A stretch of DNA of 50,291 bases from Planctomycetes bacterium UBA2386. GTDB taxonomy: Bacteria; Planctomycetota; UBA1135; UBA2386. The notes under the pieces are model-generated. The model saw only the letters and a list, made by a program, of their open reading frames with translations, was not told the origin of the DNA and did no database searches. Shown here in pieces: positions 23,990 to 33,881 of the stretch. The stretch is taken from the NCBI GenBank assembly GCA_002343845.1, contig DDSQ01000138.1:2769-53059 (forward strand), in the 5' to 3' direction. Both the position numbers and the translations under genes were made by a program. How positions within the stretch are numbered: position 1 is the first letter of the stretch; each line of letters starts with the position of its first letter.

Positions 23990-25108
23990 ATGGCACCTCC
24001 GCGCCCCGCCAACTACTGGGACTACATCCGCGTCGAAGAACTGCTGGCACTGCAGGCCGGCACCGCCGCGACCGAGCAAGAGCTGAGCAACGACGAGGTG
24101 CGGTTCCTCGTCATCCACCAGATCGACGAACTGTGGTTCAAGCTCGTGCTGCGTGAGCTGGTCGCCGCGCGCGACCTGTTCGCCCAGCCGCGGGTGCCGG
24201 AGGACGCGCTGGCATTCGCGGTGGCGGGCCTCGATCGCATCAGGCTGTGCTTCGACCTCGCCGCGCAGCACTTCCGGCTGATGGAGACGATGCGCACGCA
24301 GGACTACCTGGCGTTCCGCGACAAGCTCAACCCGGCGAGCGGCTTCCAGTCCGCACAGATGCGCGAGATCGAGATCCTGATGGGGTTGGCGGACCAGGAA
24401 CGCATCCCGTTCGGCAACGAGGGCAGCTACCTCGACGCGCTGAACAGCCATGACGGCTCGCCGTCGCCGGCACGGCACCGAGTCGAACGACGGCTCGCCG
24501 ACACGCCGACGCTGAAGGCCGCGGTGGACGACTGGCTGTACCGCACGCCGATCCAGGGCAGCTCGCCGGGTGACCCCGGCGACGCCGAAGTGGTCGCGGC
24601 CTGGGTGCAGCAGTACCTGGCCGGACACGAAGCGCTCTACCAGCAGGCGATGGAACACGCCGTGCGCGTCCAGGCGCTGACGCCGGCAGACCGGGAACGG
24701 CTCGCGGCCCGCTACCGCGGCCAGCTCGAAGGCGCCCGCCGGCACCTGATGGCGGACGACGCCCCGCCCGAACGCCGCGCCTACGTGGCGCGCCTGCGCG
24801 CCGCGATCCTGTTCATCGACAGCAACCGCTCGCTGCCGCTGCTGAGCTGGCCGGGCCAGATCATCGACGGCCTCGTCGCGTGCGAGCAGGCGATGCTGGT
24901 GTTCCGCCAGCGGCACGCCCGCATGGTCGAACGCGTCATCGGCCGCCGCGTCGGCACCGGCGGCAGCGACGGCGTCGTTTACCTGGACCGCACTGCGCTG
25001 CAGTACCGCGTGTTCACCGAGATCTGGGCCGCGCGCACGCTGCTGCTGCCCAAGCACCTCTGCCCGCCACTGCCCGACCCGAGCTACTACGGACTGGCGC
25101 GCTCCTGA
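23990..25108 (+). CDS. kynA: Tryptophan 2,3-dioxygenase
   Basis: The 372-residue protein shows the family signatures: FLVIHQIDELWFK with the distal His (H43), LNPASGFQSAQMREIE, the haem-ligand His region FRQRHARMVERVIG, and GTGGSDGVVYLDRT, ending with a TEIWAARTLLLP helix. The enzyme is cytoplasmic and haem-dependent, opening the indole ring of L-tryptophan to N-formylkynurenine, the first step of the kynurenine pathway. No other kynurenine gene is adjacent, so it is probably a stand-alone catabolic or NAD-precursor gene. The start is fixed by conserved N-terminal sequence and by the TACAGT box 7 bases upstream. Confidence 0.93.
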   Translation: MAPPRPANYWDYIRVEELLALQAGTAATEQELSNDEVRFLVIHQIDELWFKLVLRELVAARDLFAQPRVPEDALAFAVAGLDRIRLCFDLAAQHFRLMETMRTQDYLAFRDKLNPASGFQSAQMREIEILMGLADQERIPFGNEGSYLDALNSHDGSPSPARHRVERRLADTPTLKAAVDDWLYRTPIQGSSPGDPGDAEVVAAWVQQYLAGHEALYQQAMEHAVRVQALTPADRERLAARYRGQLEGARRHLMADDAPPERRAYVARLRAAILFIDSNRSLPLLSWPGQIIDGLVACEQAMLVFRQRHARMVERVIGRRVGTGGSDGVVYLDRTALQYRVFTEIWAARTLLLPKHLCPPLPDPSYYGLARS

Positions 25109-25128
25109 CGCACCGGGCGACGTCGATC

Positions 25129-25153
25129 GCGCGCCTGCACGCGGCGGGCGCGC
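25129..25153. terminator. Hairpin between convergent genes, possible two-way terminator
   Basis: GCGCGCC (25129-25135) pairs with GGCGCGC (25147-25153), an 11-base loop between. It sits between the stops of the dioxygenase gene and the convergent GCS2-CBS gene. No strong T-run follows on either strand. Confidence 0.35.
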
Positions 25154-25154
25154 T

Positions 25155-27080
<1,926 letters not shown>

Positions 27081-27175
27081 GCTCGATGGCGCTCAGCCGC
27101 CGCGGACCATACCAGCAGCGCGCGGTCGATGCTCGCATCCTCCCACCAGCGCGCGCGACGGGGCGCCAAGACGAA

Positions 27176-27199
27176 CGCGGCCGTCGGGGGACGGCCGCG
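27176..27199 (-). terminator. Strong hairpin downstream of the DUF1573-like gene
   Basis: CGCGGCCGTC, a four-base loop, then GACGGCCGCG is a perfect 10-bp stem 26 bases beyond the TGA at 27226. The minus strand continues TTCGTCTT, a weak T-rich tail, so a terminator or mRNA 3'-end stabiliser is likely. Confidence 0.5.
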
Positions 27200-27225
27200 A
27201 ACGACGAACGATCAAGGTGCCAGGT

Positions 27226-28398
27226 TCAGCGGACGAAGCCGTTGAACATGATCCGCTTCTCGTGCACCAGCGGGTGATTCAGGGCGACGACGATATCGCC
27301 CTTGATCAGACCCGGCGGCGTCTTGTCCGAGATCTCGAACTCGAGCACCAGCTTGTTGCCGTCCGAACGCGTCTTCGCGGTGACGAACTCGGCGGGCACC
27401 TGCAACTTCTCGAGCCGGACCTCGGTGGAGGCGAGCTGGAAGCCGTCGGTCGGCTCGAACACGACCTCACGCTTGAGGCCCGTGCCCTTGCGCACCAGCC
27501 CCAGCGACAGGAACGACCCGGGCTTCACTTCGAGCGGGCCTTGCACCATGGCGACCACTCGCACGTTGAACGTGGCGCCGCCCTGCACGTCGGTGTGGAA
27601 CTTCAGCACGCCGCCGCCCTGCGAGTCGCTGCCGACCGGGCCGTACTTGCCCTTGATGAGCCACGACGTCGCGTCGCCGTTCTGCACCTTCTCCCACGTC
27701 ACGTCGAAGGTCTTCGCCTCGTCCATGCGGGTGACGTTCCAGTCCTTCTGCACCGACGAGTTGACGGTGACGGTGAACTCACGGACCTCGTTCCAGGTCA
27801 TCTTGTTGAGCTGCACGTCCGCCGGCGACATCGTGAACAACTGCGCGCCGGTCGCCGAGAACGACAGCTTGATCTGCGGCAGGGCCGGGTCGGTCGTGTG
27901 GCAGTCGAACGAGGCCAGCTTCGCCCCGGTGATCCCGTTCATGTCGAGGTGCACCTCGACCTCGCCCTCGGCTCCCCCCTCGATCATGATCTGCTGCACC
28001 TTCTCTGTCTGATCGGGCTGCCCCGGGACCTTGGTGACGCGCGTCAGCGTGGGGGTCGGCTTGGACGACAGTTCGTAGACCCGCCCGCCGACGCGCACGA
28101 TCGCCTTCGCGCACTGGCACGAGCCGGTGATCGTCTGCCAGGTGACGGGTGTGGCGTTCGGGTTCTTGAACTTGAACACGCCGACCCCGTCGCCCTGGCC
28201 ATAGAACGTGCCGAAGTCCTGGTTGGTCGTCTGGAACCACGAGTTGCCGCCGGTGGCCGGCTTGCCTTGGGTCGGCGCCAACGGCACGGGCGCCCGGGCC
28301 TCCGCCGACTCCCTCGTCTCAGGCTTGACGTCCTGAGCAGCAGCGGGAACCAGGGTCAGGGCAAGAACGAAGGCACCGAGGGTGGTCCGGATCAGCAT
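27226..28398 (-). CDS. Exported DUF1573-like (Ig-fold) protein
   Basis: The ATG at 28398 opens a signal peptide (TTLGAFVLALTLVPAAAQ); the protein is 390 residues. The mature N-terminal part shows the DUF1573/HYDIN-like pattern: VGVFKFKNPNATPVTWQTI followed by SCQCAKA, corresponding to the usual C-x-C after the strand. Three or four beta-sandwich repeats make up the rest. Such proteins are common in Bacteroidota and Planctomycetota and are probably extracytoplasmic structural or binding modules. No catalytic residues are evident. A GGAGGGCG-like stretch lies in a part of the leader too far upstream to serve this ATG on the minus strand, so initiation is uncertain. Confidence 0.65.
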   Translation of the reverse strand: MLIRTTLGAFVLALTLVPAAAQDVKPETRESAEARAPVPLAPTQGKPATGGNSWFQTTNQDFGTFYGQGDGVGVFKFKNPNATPVTWQTITGSCQCAKAIVRVGGRVYELSSKPTPTLTRVTKVPGQPDQTEKVQQIMIEGGAEGEVEVHLDMNGITGAKLASFDCHTTDPALPQIKLSFSATGAQLFTMSPADVQLNKMTWNEVREFTVTVNSSVQKDWNVTRMDEAKTFDVTWEKVQNGDATSWLIKGKYGPVGSDSQGGGVLKFHTDVQGGATFNVRVVAMVQGPLEVKPGSFLSLGLVRKGTGLKREVVFEPTDGFQLASTEVRLEKLQVPAEFVTAKTRSDGNKLVLEFEISDKTPPGLIKGDIVVALNHPLVHEKRIMFNGFVR

Positions 28399-28539
28399 GA
28401 TGGGCTCTGCGCGGCGCGCCGCGCGAACAGGAGGGCGAAACAGCATATCCACCAGCCACTGCAAAAACTCCCACCGGCGCGCACGGCGTCTCATGTCGGT
28501 GCGGTTGCATCCGGCCGATCGCAAGGGAACCATGCGCCG

Positions 28540-29175
28540 ATGCGTCGACAGCTCCTGCTCTGCACGCTCGCCGCGGCCATGCCACTGCCCGGCTGCTGTT
28601 CGCTGGCTCGGCTCTTCTGCGGCCCGGATCGCACCCCTTGGATCTCCGTCGACTTTGCGACGCCCGAGGCTGCGGCACGCACGCTGCTCGAGGCGGTGCG
28701 CCGCGACGAGCCGGAGATCGTCTACCGCTCGATGTCGCATGCCTACCGCGACCGCCTCGGCCTCGACCAGGCCGGGGCGGTGTTGGCCTGGCAGAAGATC
28801 CGCGCCGACAACCCGGGCCTGCACGTCGCCGGCTATGCCGAGGTCCCCGCGGCGATCCCCGTGGGCGACGACCGCGCGCGCATCCTGCTCTCGATCGAAG
28901 GGCAGCGCGTCGAACTCGAGGTCGTGCGGCAGCGCAAGTGGGAAGTGCGGTGGCGCCGCAGCAGCGGCACGGCGGCCGAGCCAGGCGGCAACCTGCCATC
29001 GTTCGAAGCGCGCGCCGCCATCGCCGAGAACGACGACGGCCGCACTGCCACCCTGCGACTCGAGCCGTTCGTGCTGCCGTTCGGCAGCGAGGCACCGACA
29101 CTCGCGGCGATCGAGTTCGCCGGCCTCGTCGCCGAGTGGAAGGTCGACCGCATCGCGATGCTGGTCGACGGCTGA
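28540..29175 (+). CDS. Predicted lipoprotein of unknown function
   Basis: I chose the ATG at 28540: the frame gives a lipoprotein signal (MRRQLLLCTLAAAMPLPGC) with lipobox LPGC. AAGGGA lies 12 bases upstream. A closer ATG at 28532 is in another frame and gives no such protein. The 211-residue product starts with a helical region (ATPEAAARTLLEAVRRDEPE, then YRSMSHAYRDRLGLD) like an NTF2/DUF4878-type fold, followed by a beta-rich half. I do not recognise a defined family. It is divergent from the DUF1573-like gene and ends 3 bases from the convergent L,D-transpeptidase stop. Confidence 0.65.
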   Translation: MRRQLLLCTLAAAMPLPGCCSLARLFCGPDRTPWISVDFATPEAAARTLLEAVRRDEPEIVYRSMSHAYRDRLGLDQAGAVLAWQKIRADNPGLHVAGYAEVPAAIPVGDDRARILLSIEGQRVELEVVRQRKWEVRWRRSSGTAAEPGGNLPSFEARAAIAENDDGRTATLRLEPFVLPFGSEAPTLAAIEFAGLVAEWKVDRIAMLVDG

Positions 29176-29178
29176 GGT

Positions 29179-30354
29179 TCAGCGCAGCGACTCGGTGGCG
29201 AGAACCGACACCTTGGTGCCCGTCGGCACCAGCCGGAACACCTCGGCGATGTCCGGCGCATACATCCGGATGCAGCCCATCGACGACATCGTGCCGATCG
29301 TCTCCGGACGCGGCGTACCGTGCGCGCCGAAGCCGACGTAGGTGTCGTTCAGGAACTTGACGAAGTACTCACCGAGGATGTTCTCGGGATGGCCGTAGGC
29401 GTAGACGCGCCCGTCCGGCGAGGTCCAATCGGGTTTCGGCTGCTTGACGCCGACCGTGAACTCCGCCACTGGCGTGCGGTCGTTCTCGCCGTGGCCGACC
29501 CAGTACAGCCGCAGCAGGTCGTCGCCGAGCCAGACGGCCATGGTGAAGCTGCGTTTCTCGACGACCGTGGTGATCGGCGCCACCGGCACCTTGATCTTCT
29601 GGCCTTCGCGGATCGTGTTCGGGTTGTGGATGCGGTTGAGGATGGCGAGGGTGCCGTCTTCGACGAACAGTCCTTCCTTGCGGAATCGCTTGGCGATGCG
29701 CGCCAGCGAGTCGCCGCTCTGCACCGTGTAGCTGCGCGCGCCGGCGACATTGCCCGGGTCACACAGCCAACGATCGACGCGCACGCGGTGCTGCTTGTAG
29801 ATGTCGTCGACGAACGCGCGCGGCGCCTGATCGTCCTTCCGGATCCGACCCTTCGTCATCAGCGCGAGCAAACGTGAGCCCGCAGGCACGGCCTCGGCAT
29901 CGCCAAGAGCAGCGATGGTCGCAGCGGCTTGCGCGGCCAGGCCGCGCCCCTCGGCGGAGTGCAGGAACGAGTTGTCGGCGCCGAGCGCCGCCATCTGGCG
30001 ATCGATGCCATCGCCGGCCGGCGCCAACGCCGCGAGCAGACGCTCGCGTTCGCCGCCGTTGAGCCGCGTCAGCAGCGCCCAGCCGGCGGCGATTGCAGTT
30101 GGCTGCCGCTGTCCGAGTCCGGGCAGCAGGTCGTCGACCGCGGCGGTCGCGGCAGCTGCGGCAGTCGCGGCGTCGGTCGACAACGGGGCGGCCTGGGCCG
30201 CGGCTGGCGGCGACGCCAACACGCGATCGAGTGCTGCGCCATCGGCCGACGGGGGCGCCTTGGGTGCCGCACCGGCGTCACCGACGCCGCCGCCCCACGA
30301 ATCCGACCACAACCACACGCCGGTAACGACGACCGCCAACCAGAGAACTCGCAT
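29179..30354 (-). CDS. LysM-domain L,D-transpeptidase (YkuD family)
   Basis: The ATG at 30354 has a strong GGAGGTGG upstream; the 391-residue protein begins with a membrane segment (VLWLAVVVTGVWLW) and a long Ala/Pro-rich linker. A LysM peptidoglycan-binding domain lies near residues 215-260 (YTVQSGDSLARIAKRF, then ILNRIHNPNTIREGQKIKVP). The C-terminal YkuD domain carries the catalytic motif AHGTPRPETIGTMSSMGCIRM with the His and the nucleophile Cys. It should form 3-3 cross-links in peptidoglycan or attach proteins to it in the periplasm. The gene's own promoter may be TACCGT at 30457-30462, giving a ~95-base leader. Confidence 0.9.
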   Translation of the reverse strand: MRVLWLAVVVTGVWLWSDSWGGGVGDAGAAPKAPPSADGAALDRVLASPPAAAQAAPLSTDAATAAAAATAAVDDLLPGLGQRQPTAIAAGWALLTRLNGGERERLLAALAPAGDGIDRQMAALGADNSFLHSAEGRGLAAQAAATIAALGDAEAVPAGSRLLALMTKGRIRKDDQAPRAFVDDIYKQHRVRVDRWLCDPGNVAGARSYTVQSGDSLARIAKRFRKEGLFVEDGTLAILNRIHNPNTIREGQKIKVPVAPITTVVEKRSFTMAVWLGDDLLRLYWVGHGENDRTPVAEFTVGVKQPKPDWTSPDGRVYAYGHPENILGEYFVKFLNDTYVGFGAHGTPRPETIGTMSSMGCIRMYAPDIAEVFRLVPTGTKVSVLATESLR

Positions 30355-30482
30355 CGACCACCTCCAGAGCACCCGCCCGGGTGCGCACCGCCACACGACC
30401 CTGACCGGGGTCGCATTCGCCCGCGCCGCCAAGGGCGACGACGCCGACTGCCGCGAACGGTAGCCGCGAGCGCGCGGAAATC

Positions 30483-30696
30483 GAGAGGCCCCGCTCCACC
30501 TGTGCCGTCGACGGAGGCCGAGTTGAACCCTGTGGTTCACGTGGGCTCCCCCCGGAGCATTTGGGTGCAGGCCGGACACGCCGCGGACGACGCGCCTCCC
30601 GCTCCCGCCTGGTTCCGTGGGTCGGAGCCCGGGGAATGGTCATCGGTTCAACTATTTGGCCCGCGTGCGGGTCGGACACCGCAGAGCAGGGCTCCC
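30483..30696 (-). ncRNA. ssrS: Candidate 6S RNA
   Basis: This ~214-base stretch lies in a 381-base gap without a protein gene. On the minus strand it folds as a long rod: a closing stem between 30696-30684 and 30496-30483, an open central region, and a terminal arm starting with GGGCTCC/GGAGCCC (30630-30624 with 30549-30543). The closing stem has U-G and G-U pairs that would be A-C mismatches on the plus strand, which favours minus transcription. The central 5' side (GCGGGCCA, then TGAACCGAT) and the 3' hairpin TGAACC-ACA-GGGTTCA resemble E. coli 6S RNA (GCGGGCCA, TGAGCCGAT, TTGAACC-AA-GGGTTCAA). TACACT is placed correctly upstream. 6S RNA binds RNA polymerase as a promoter mimic. The rest of the gap (30355-30482, 30697-30735) holds only promoter-like elements. 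Confidence 0.6.
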
Positions 30697-30706
30697 GACG
30701 CGCGTC

Positions 30707-30712
30707 AGTGTA
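30707..30712 (-). promoter_or_regulatory. Possible -10 element of the candidate 6S RNA
   Basis: TACACT on the minus strand would start transcription near 30700, a few bases before the closing stem. Its -35 region would lie around the 3' end of the upstream oxidoreductase gene; no good TTGACA match is seen. Confidence 0.4.
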
Positions 30713-30735
30713 GGCCGCAGCGCCGCCAGCGGAAG

Positions 30736-31752
30736 TCAGGTCCAGCGGTTCTTGGCGATCGCCGCGAGCACCCGTTCCGCGGCGGCCACCGCCGCCACCC
30801 CGTCTTCGCCGCTGACGACCGGCCGGCTGCGGTCGCGAACACAGCGCAGGAAGTCCGCGAGTTCCTCCTGCAGCGGGTTGCCGCTGTCGAGCGTCAGGTT
30901 CTCGACCTGCAGCAGCCCGTCGAACACGAACTTCCACAGGTCGCCCATCTGCGCCTTGTCGAGTCGCTCGAGATCGAGCTTCTCGAAGTCCCACCCCGGC
31001 GCCTTCTTCACGAGCATTCCCTGCGCCGTCTGGAAGTCGAGGCTGGCGTAGCCCTGCTTGCCGAACACGCGCATCTTCCGCATCGGCTTGAGTGCGACGC
31101 GGTTCGCGGTCAGGTGCGCCACGGCGCCGTTGCCGAACTTGATGATCGCCGAGGCCATGTCCTCGGCCGGCGTGAACACCGCGCCGCCGAACGCCTCGAC
31201 CGAGACGATCTCGCTGCGCACCAGCGCCAGCACGAGGTCGAGGTCGTGGATCATCAGGTCGAGCACGACGCCGATGTCCGTGCTGCGGAAGCTGAACGGC
31301 GCCAGCCGGTGGCTCTCGATGTAGCGCGCGCTCTGGCCGATGGCGGCGATGCCGCGCAGGGCCGGATTGAAGCGTTCGACGTGACCGACCTGCAGCACGC
31401 GCCCGTGCCGGGCCGCGACGTCGACGAGGGCCTGGCCGTCGGCGGCCGTGCGCGCTATCGGCTTCTCGACCAGCACGTCGACGCCGTGTTCGAGGAACAC
31501 CGTCGCCACCTCGCGGTGCAGCTTCGTCGGCACCACGACGGAAACCGCGTCGACCTTGCCGAGCAGATCACGATGGTCGGCGAACGCCGGCACGTTCCAG
31601 GTCGTGGTCGCGTGCTGGCGCGCCGCCTCGTTCGGATCGGCGACGCCGACGAGATCGCAGTCGAGCCCCTGCAGCAGCCGCGCGTGGTGCTTGCCGAGGT
31701 GGCCGACGCCGACGACGCCGACGCGCACCCGCTTGCCGCTGGTGCCCGCCAT
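30736..31752 (-). CDS. Gfo/Idh/MocA-family oxidoreductase in the lpxC-fabZ operon
   Basis: The ATG at 31752 shares a base with the TGA of lpxC-fabZ (TGATG), so I chose it over the GTG one codon upstream. The 338-residue protein has an N-terminal Rossmann fold (VGVVGVGHLGKHHARLL) and the family motif VLVEKPIARTAADG, then QVGHVERFNPALRG and VLDLMIHDLDLVLAL. The family oxidises or reduces sugar hydroxyls with NAD(P). Position directly after lpxC-fabZ suggests a UDP-GlcNAc 3-dehydrogenase (GnnA) type enzyme, which would supply a 3-amino sugar for lipid A. That role is inferred from context only; no GnnB aminotransferase is in the window. Confidence 0.8.
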   Translation of the reverse strand: MAGTSGKRVRVGVVGVGHLGKHHARLLQGLDCDLVGVADPNEAARQHATTTWNVPAFADHRDLLGKVDAVSVVVPTKLHREVATVFLEHGVDVLVEKPIARTAADGQALVDVAARHGRVLQVGHVERFNPALRGIAAIGQSARYIESHRLAPFSFRSTDIGVVLDLMIHDLDLVLALVRSEIVSVEAFGGAVFTPAEDMASAIIKFGNGAVAHLTANRVALKPMRKMRVFGKQGYASLDFQTAQGMLVKKAPGWDFEKLDLERLDKAQMGDLWKFVFDGLLQVENLTLDSGNPLQEELADFLRCVRDRSRPVVSGEDGVAAVAAAERVLAAIAKNRWT

Positions 31753-33089
31753 CACGCGTCGACCAGCGTGAACTTCAGCTCGGCTTCCGACACCAGCCGG
31801 CCGGCGACCTTGCCGCGCGCGCGCACGTGGCCGACCTGGGGCTTGGCGCGGATCGTCTCGACTTCGATGCGCAACTGGTCGCCGGGCACCACCGCGCCGC
31901 GCAGCTTGACCTTGTCGATGCTCCAGAGCACGGCGAGCTTGCCGGTGTTCTCGAGCTTGCGCAGCAGCAGGACGCCGGCGAGTTGCGCCATCGCCTCGAG
32001 CTGCAGGACGCCCGGCATGATCGGCTGTTCGGGCCAGTGCCCCTGGAAGAACGGCTCGTTGATCGTGACGTTCTTGATCGCCACCGCGCGCTGGAAGCCG
32101 TCGAGCTCGATCACGCGGTCGATCAGCAGGAACGGATAGCGGTGCGGCAGCAGCTTGAGAATCTGCCGGATGTCGAGGCCGGTGTCGGCGTGCACCTCGC
32201 CCTGGTCCTGCTCGCGCTCGCGCTCCTCCTGGATGCGCTGCACCAGCGCCATGTTGAGGCCGTGGCCCGAGCGCGTCGCGATGATGTGCGCGTCGAGGTC
32301 GACGCCGACGTTCGCGAGGTCACCGATCAGGTCGAGGATCTTGTGCCGCGCCAGTTCGTCGTCCCAGCGCAGGGTGTTGGCCTGCGGGCCGCTCGGCCCC
32401 ATCACCAGCGTGTTCTGCGCGTTGGCGCCCTTGCCGAGACCCGCCGCGCGCAAGGCCTCGACCTCGTGCTCCATCACGAACGTGCGCGCCGGCGCGATGT
32501 CGCGTTCGAAGTTGTCGGGCGACATTTCGAACGCCACGAGCTGCTTCTGCGCCGGCGTGCTGCCGTTCTTCGGCGCGTAGTCGAGGTGGTACTCGATCGT
32601 CAACTTGCCGCTGCCCGGCAGGGCAACGATGCTCGCCGCGCCGTCGCGCACGAAGATCGGGTGCTTGACCTGGTAGAGCGGCCGCGGCGAGCGCGTCTCG
32701 ACGACGCCGCTCTCCTGCAGCGCGCGGTAGAACTCGAGCGAGCTGCCGTCGAGCCCCGGGACCTCTTCGCCGTCGATCTCGACCAGCGCGTTGTCGATGC
32801 CGAGCGCGTACATCGCCGCCAGCAGGTGCTCGCAGGTGTAGACCTCGGCCCGGCCGTCCTGGATGCAGGTCCGCCGCTGGCGCGCCTTCATGTTGGCGCC
32901 GATCGCGCGCACCACCGGCTTGTCGTCGAGGTCGGTACGCACGAACGACACGCCGGTGCCGGCCTCCGCGGGCCGTACCGTGATCCGGATCTCCTTGCCC
33001 GAGTGCAGGCCAGTGCCGCGGTACTCGACCGCGGACTTCAGCGTGCGCTGCATGCGGGCCACCGGCGCTGGTGGAACGTTGCCGACCAC
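31752..33089 (-). CDS. lpxC/fabZ: Bifunctional UDP-3-O-acyl-GlcNAc deacetylase / 3-hydroxyacyl-ACP dehydratase (LpxC-FabZ fusion)
   Basis: The GTG at 33089 follows the skp-like stop by three bases; the ATG at 33053, one residue before QRTLKSAVEYRGTGLHSGK, is an alternative. Residues ~13-290 are LpxC with the zinc site EHLLAAMYALGIDN, LARHKILDLIGDLA, and the general-acid His in RSGHGLNMALV. Residues ~300-445 are FabZ (LLPHRYPFLLIDRV, FFQGHWPEQPIMPGVLQLEAMAQ). LpxC catalyses the committed step of lipid A synthesis; FabZ dehydrates 3-hydroxyacyl-ACP, so the fusion joins the two uses of the same acyl-ACP pool. Such fusions are known in Bacteroidota and Planctomycetota and show an outer membrane. 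Confidence 0.95.
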   Translation of the reverse strand: MVGNVPPAPVARMQRTLKSAVEYRGTGLHSGKEIRITVRPAEAGTGVSFVRTDLDDKPVVRAIGANMKARQRRTCIQDGRAEVYTCEHLLAAMYALGIDNALVEIDGEEVPGLDGSSLEFYRALQESGVVETRSPRPLYQVKHPIFVRDGAASIVALPGSGKLTIEYHLDYAPKNGSTPAQKQLVAFEMSPDNFERDIAPARTFVMEHEVEALRAAGLGKGANAQNTLVMGPSGPQANTLRWDDELARHKILDLIGDLANVGVDLDAHIIATRSGHGLNMALVQRIQEEREREQDQGEVHADTGLDIRQILKLLPHRYPFLLIDRVIELDGFQRAVAIKNVTINEPFFQGHWPEQPIMPGVLQLEAMAQLAGVLLLRKLENTGKLAVLWSIDKVKLRGAVVPGDQLRIEVETIRAKPQVGHVRARGKVAGRLVSEAELKFTLVDA

Positions 33090-33092
33090 TCG

Positions 33093-33791
33093 TCAGCCCC
33101 CGGCCTTCGGCGGCTGAGCTGGCGCCGCGGGCGGCTTCTGCTCCGCACCGGCCGGCTTGGCCTCGAGCGGCACCTGCAGCAGCTTGATGACGTCGCCGGT
33201 GATGTCGATCGGCTCGGCGGCGAACCAGACCTGGCGGCGCTCGAAGCCGGCGATGCGCGTCTGCACGTTCTTCGGCGACAGCTTGGCCGGATCGGCCACG
33301 GCGTCCCCCATGTCGTGCACGCGCAGCACCAGCGACAAACCGCGGTTCGTCGCGATGCGGCGGATCGCTTCCTCGAAGTCCTGGTAGACCAGGATCATCA
33401 TGCGCATCTCCTCGAGTTCGAGGCGGTCGCGCGCCAGCTTCGCGAACGCGCGCTGGTCGGCCAGCGTGCGCTCGATGGCCAGCTCACGTTCGGGCCGCTC
33501 GTCGGAGTCCTCCTTGACGACCTTGAGCTGCGCGCGCAGCTCGTCGATCTGCTCCGTCATCTGCTTGAGCCGGCCCTCGTAGGTCTTGCTGAGCGCATCG
33601 AGCTGGCCCCGCATCTCGACGTAGCGCGGGTACTGGTCGAAGGCCTTGACGAAGTCGACGACGCCGACGGTCGTCGCCACCGCCGTCTTGGCAGCAGCAT
33701 CGACGGCAGTCGCCGGGGTCTTGCCCTCTTGGGCCGGCAGCAGGAACGCGGTGGCGACGCAGGCCACGGCCAGGTTGCGGAGCTTGATCAT
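33093..33791 (-). CDS. skp: OmpH/Skp-family periplasmic chaperone
   Basis: The 232-residue protein has a signal peptide (LAVACVATAFLLPAQE), then the Skp start VGVVDFVKAFDQYPRYVEM and a long coiled coil over residues ~60-130 (MTEQIDELRAQLKVVKED, DRLELEEMRMMILVYQDFEEAI). The C-terminal ~45 residues are Ala/Pro-rich. Skp trimers hold unfolded outer-membrane proteins in the periplasm, and placement just before lpxC is common in diderms. It heads the operon with lpxC-fabZ and the oxidoreductase. A stem-loop occupies the leader right up to the ATG (see the adjacent entry). A weak ribosome binding site is compatible with regulation through that structure. Confidence 0.82.
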   Translation of the reverse strand: MIKLRNLAVACVATAFLLPAQEGKTPATAVDAAAKTAVATTVGVVDFVKAFDQYPRYVEMRGQLDALSKTYEGRLKQMTEQIDELRAQLKVVKEDSDERPERELAIERTLADQRAFAKLARDRLELEEMRMMILVYQDFEEAIRRIATNRGLSLVLRVHDMGDAVADPAKLSPKNVQTRIAGFERRQVWFAAEPIDITGDVIKLLQVPLEAKPAGAEQKPPAAPAQPPKAGG

Positions 33792-33832
33792 CGGAGTTCG
33801 CGGCGCAGACGCCGCCAGAACTCCGCAGGCTA
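33792..33832 (-). promoter_or_regulatory. Promoter -10 and leader hairpin abutting the skp start codon
   Basis: On the minus strand TAGCCT (33832-33827) is followed by CGGAGTTC (33825-33818), an inner GGCG/CGCC stem, and GAACTCCG (33799-33792) directly against the ATG at 33791. The 8-bp outer stem is perfect. If transcribed, the leader is almost all hairpin. Confidence 0.45.
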
Positions 33833-33881
33833 GCAGGCGCGCTGGGGAAAGGCACGAAGGCGAGGTGCCCCGGCCCGGCGC

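Noticed and set aside
28532..28534. Upstream ATG near the lipoprotein gene, closer to the AAGGGA site
   Set aside because: It is in a different frame and gives an Arg/Cys-rich product; the ATG at 28540 gives a proper lipobox.
30483..30696. Plus-strand transcription of the structured RNA
   Set aside because: Two closing-stem pairs become A-C mismatches on the plus strand and no good -10 precedes it there.
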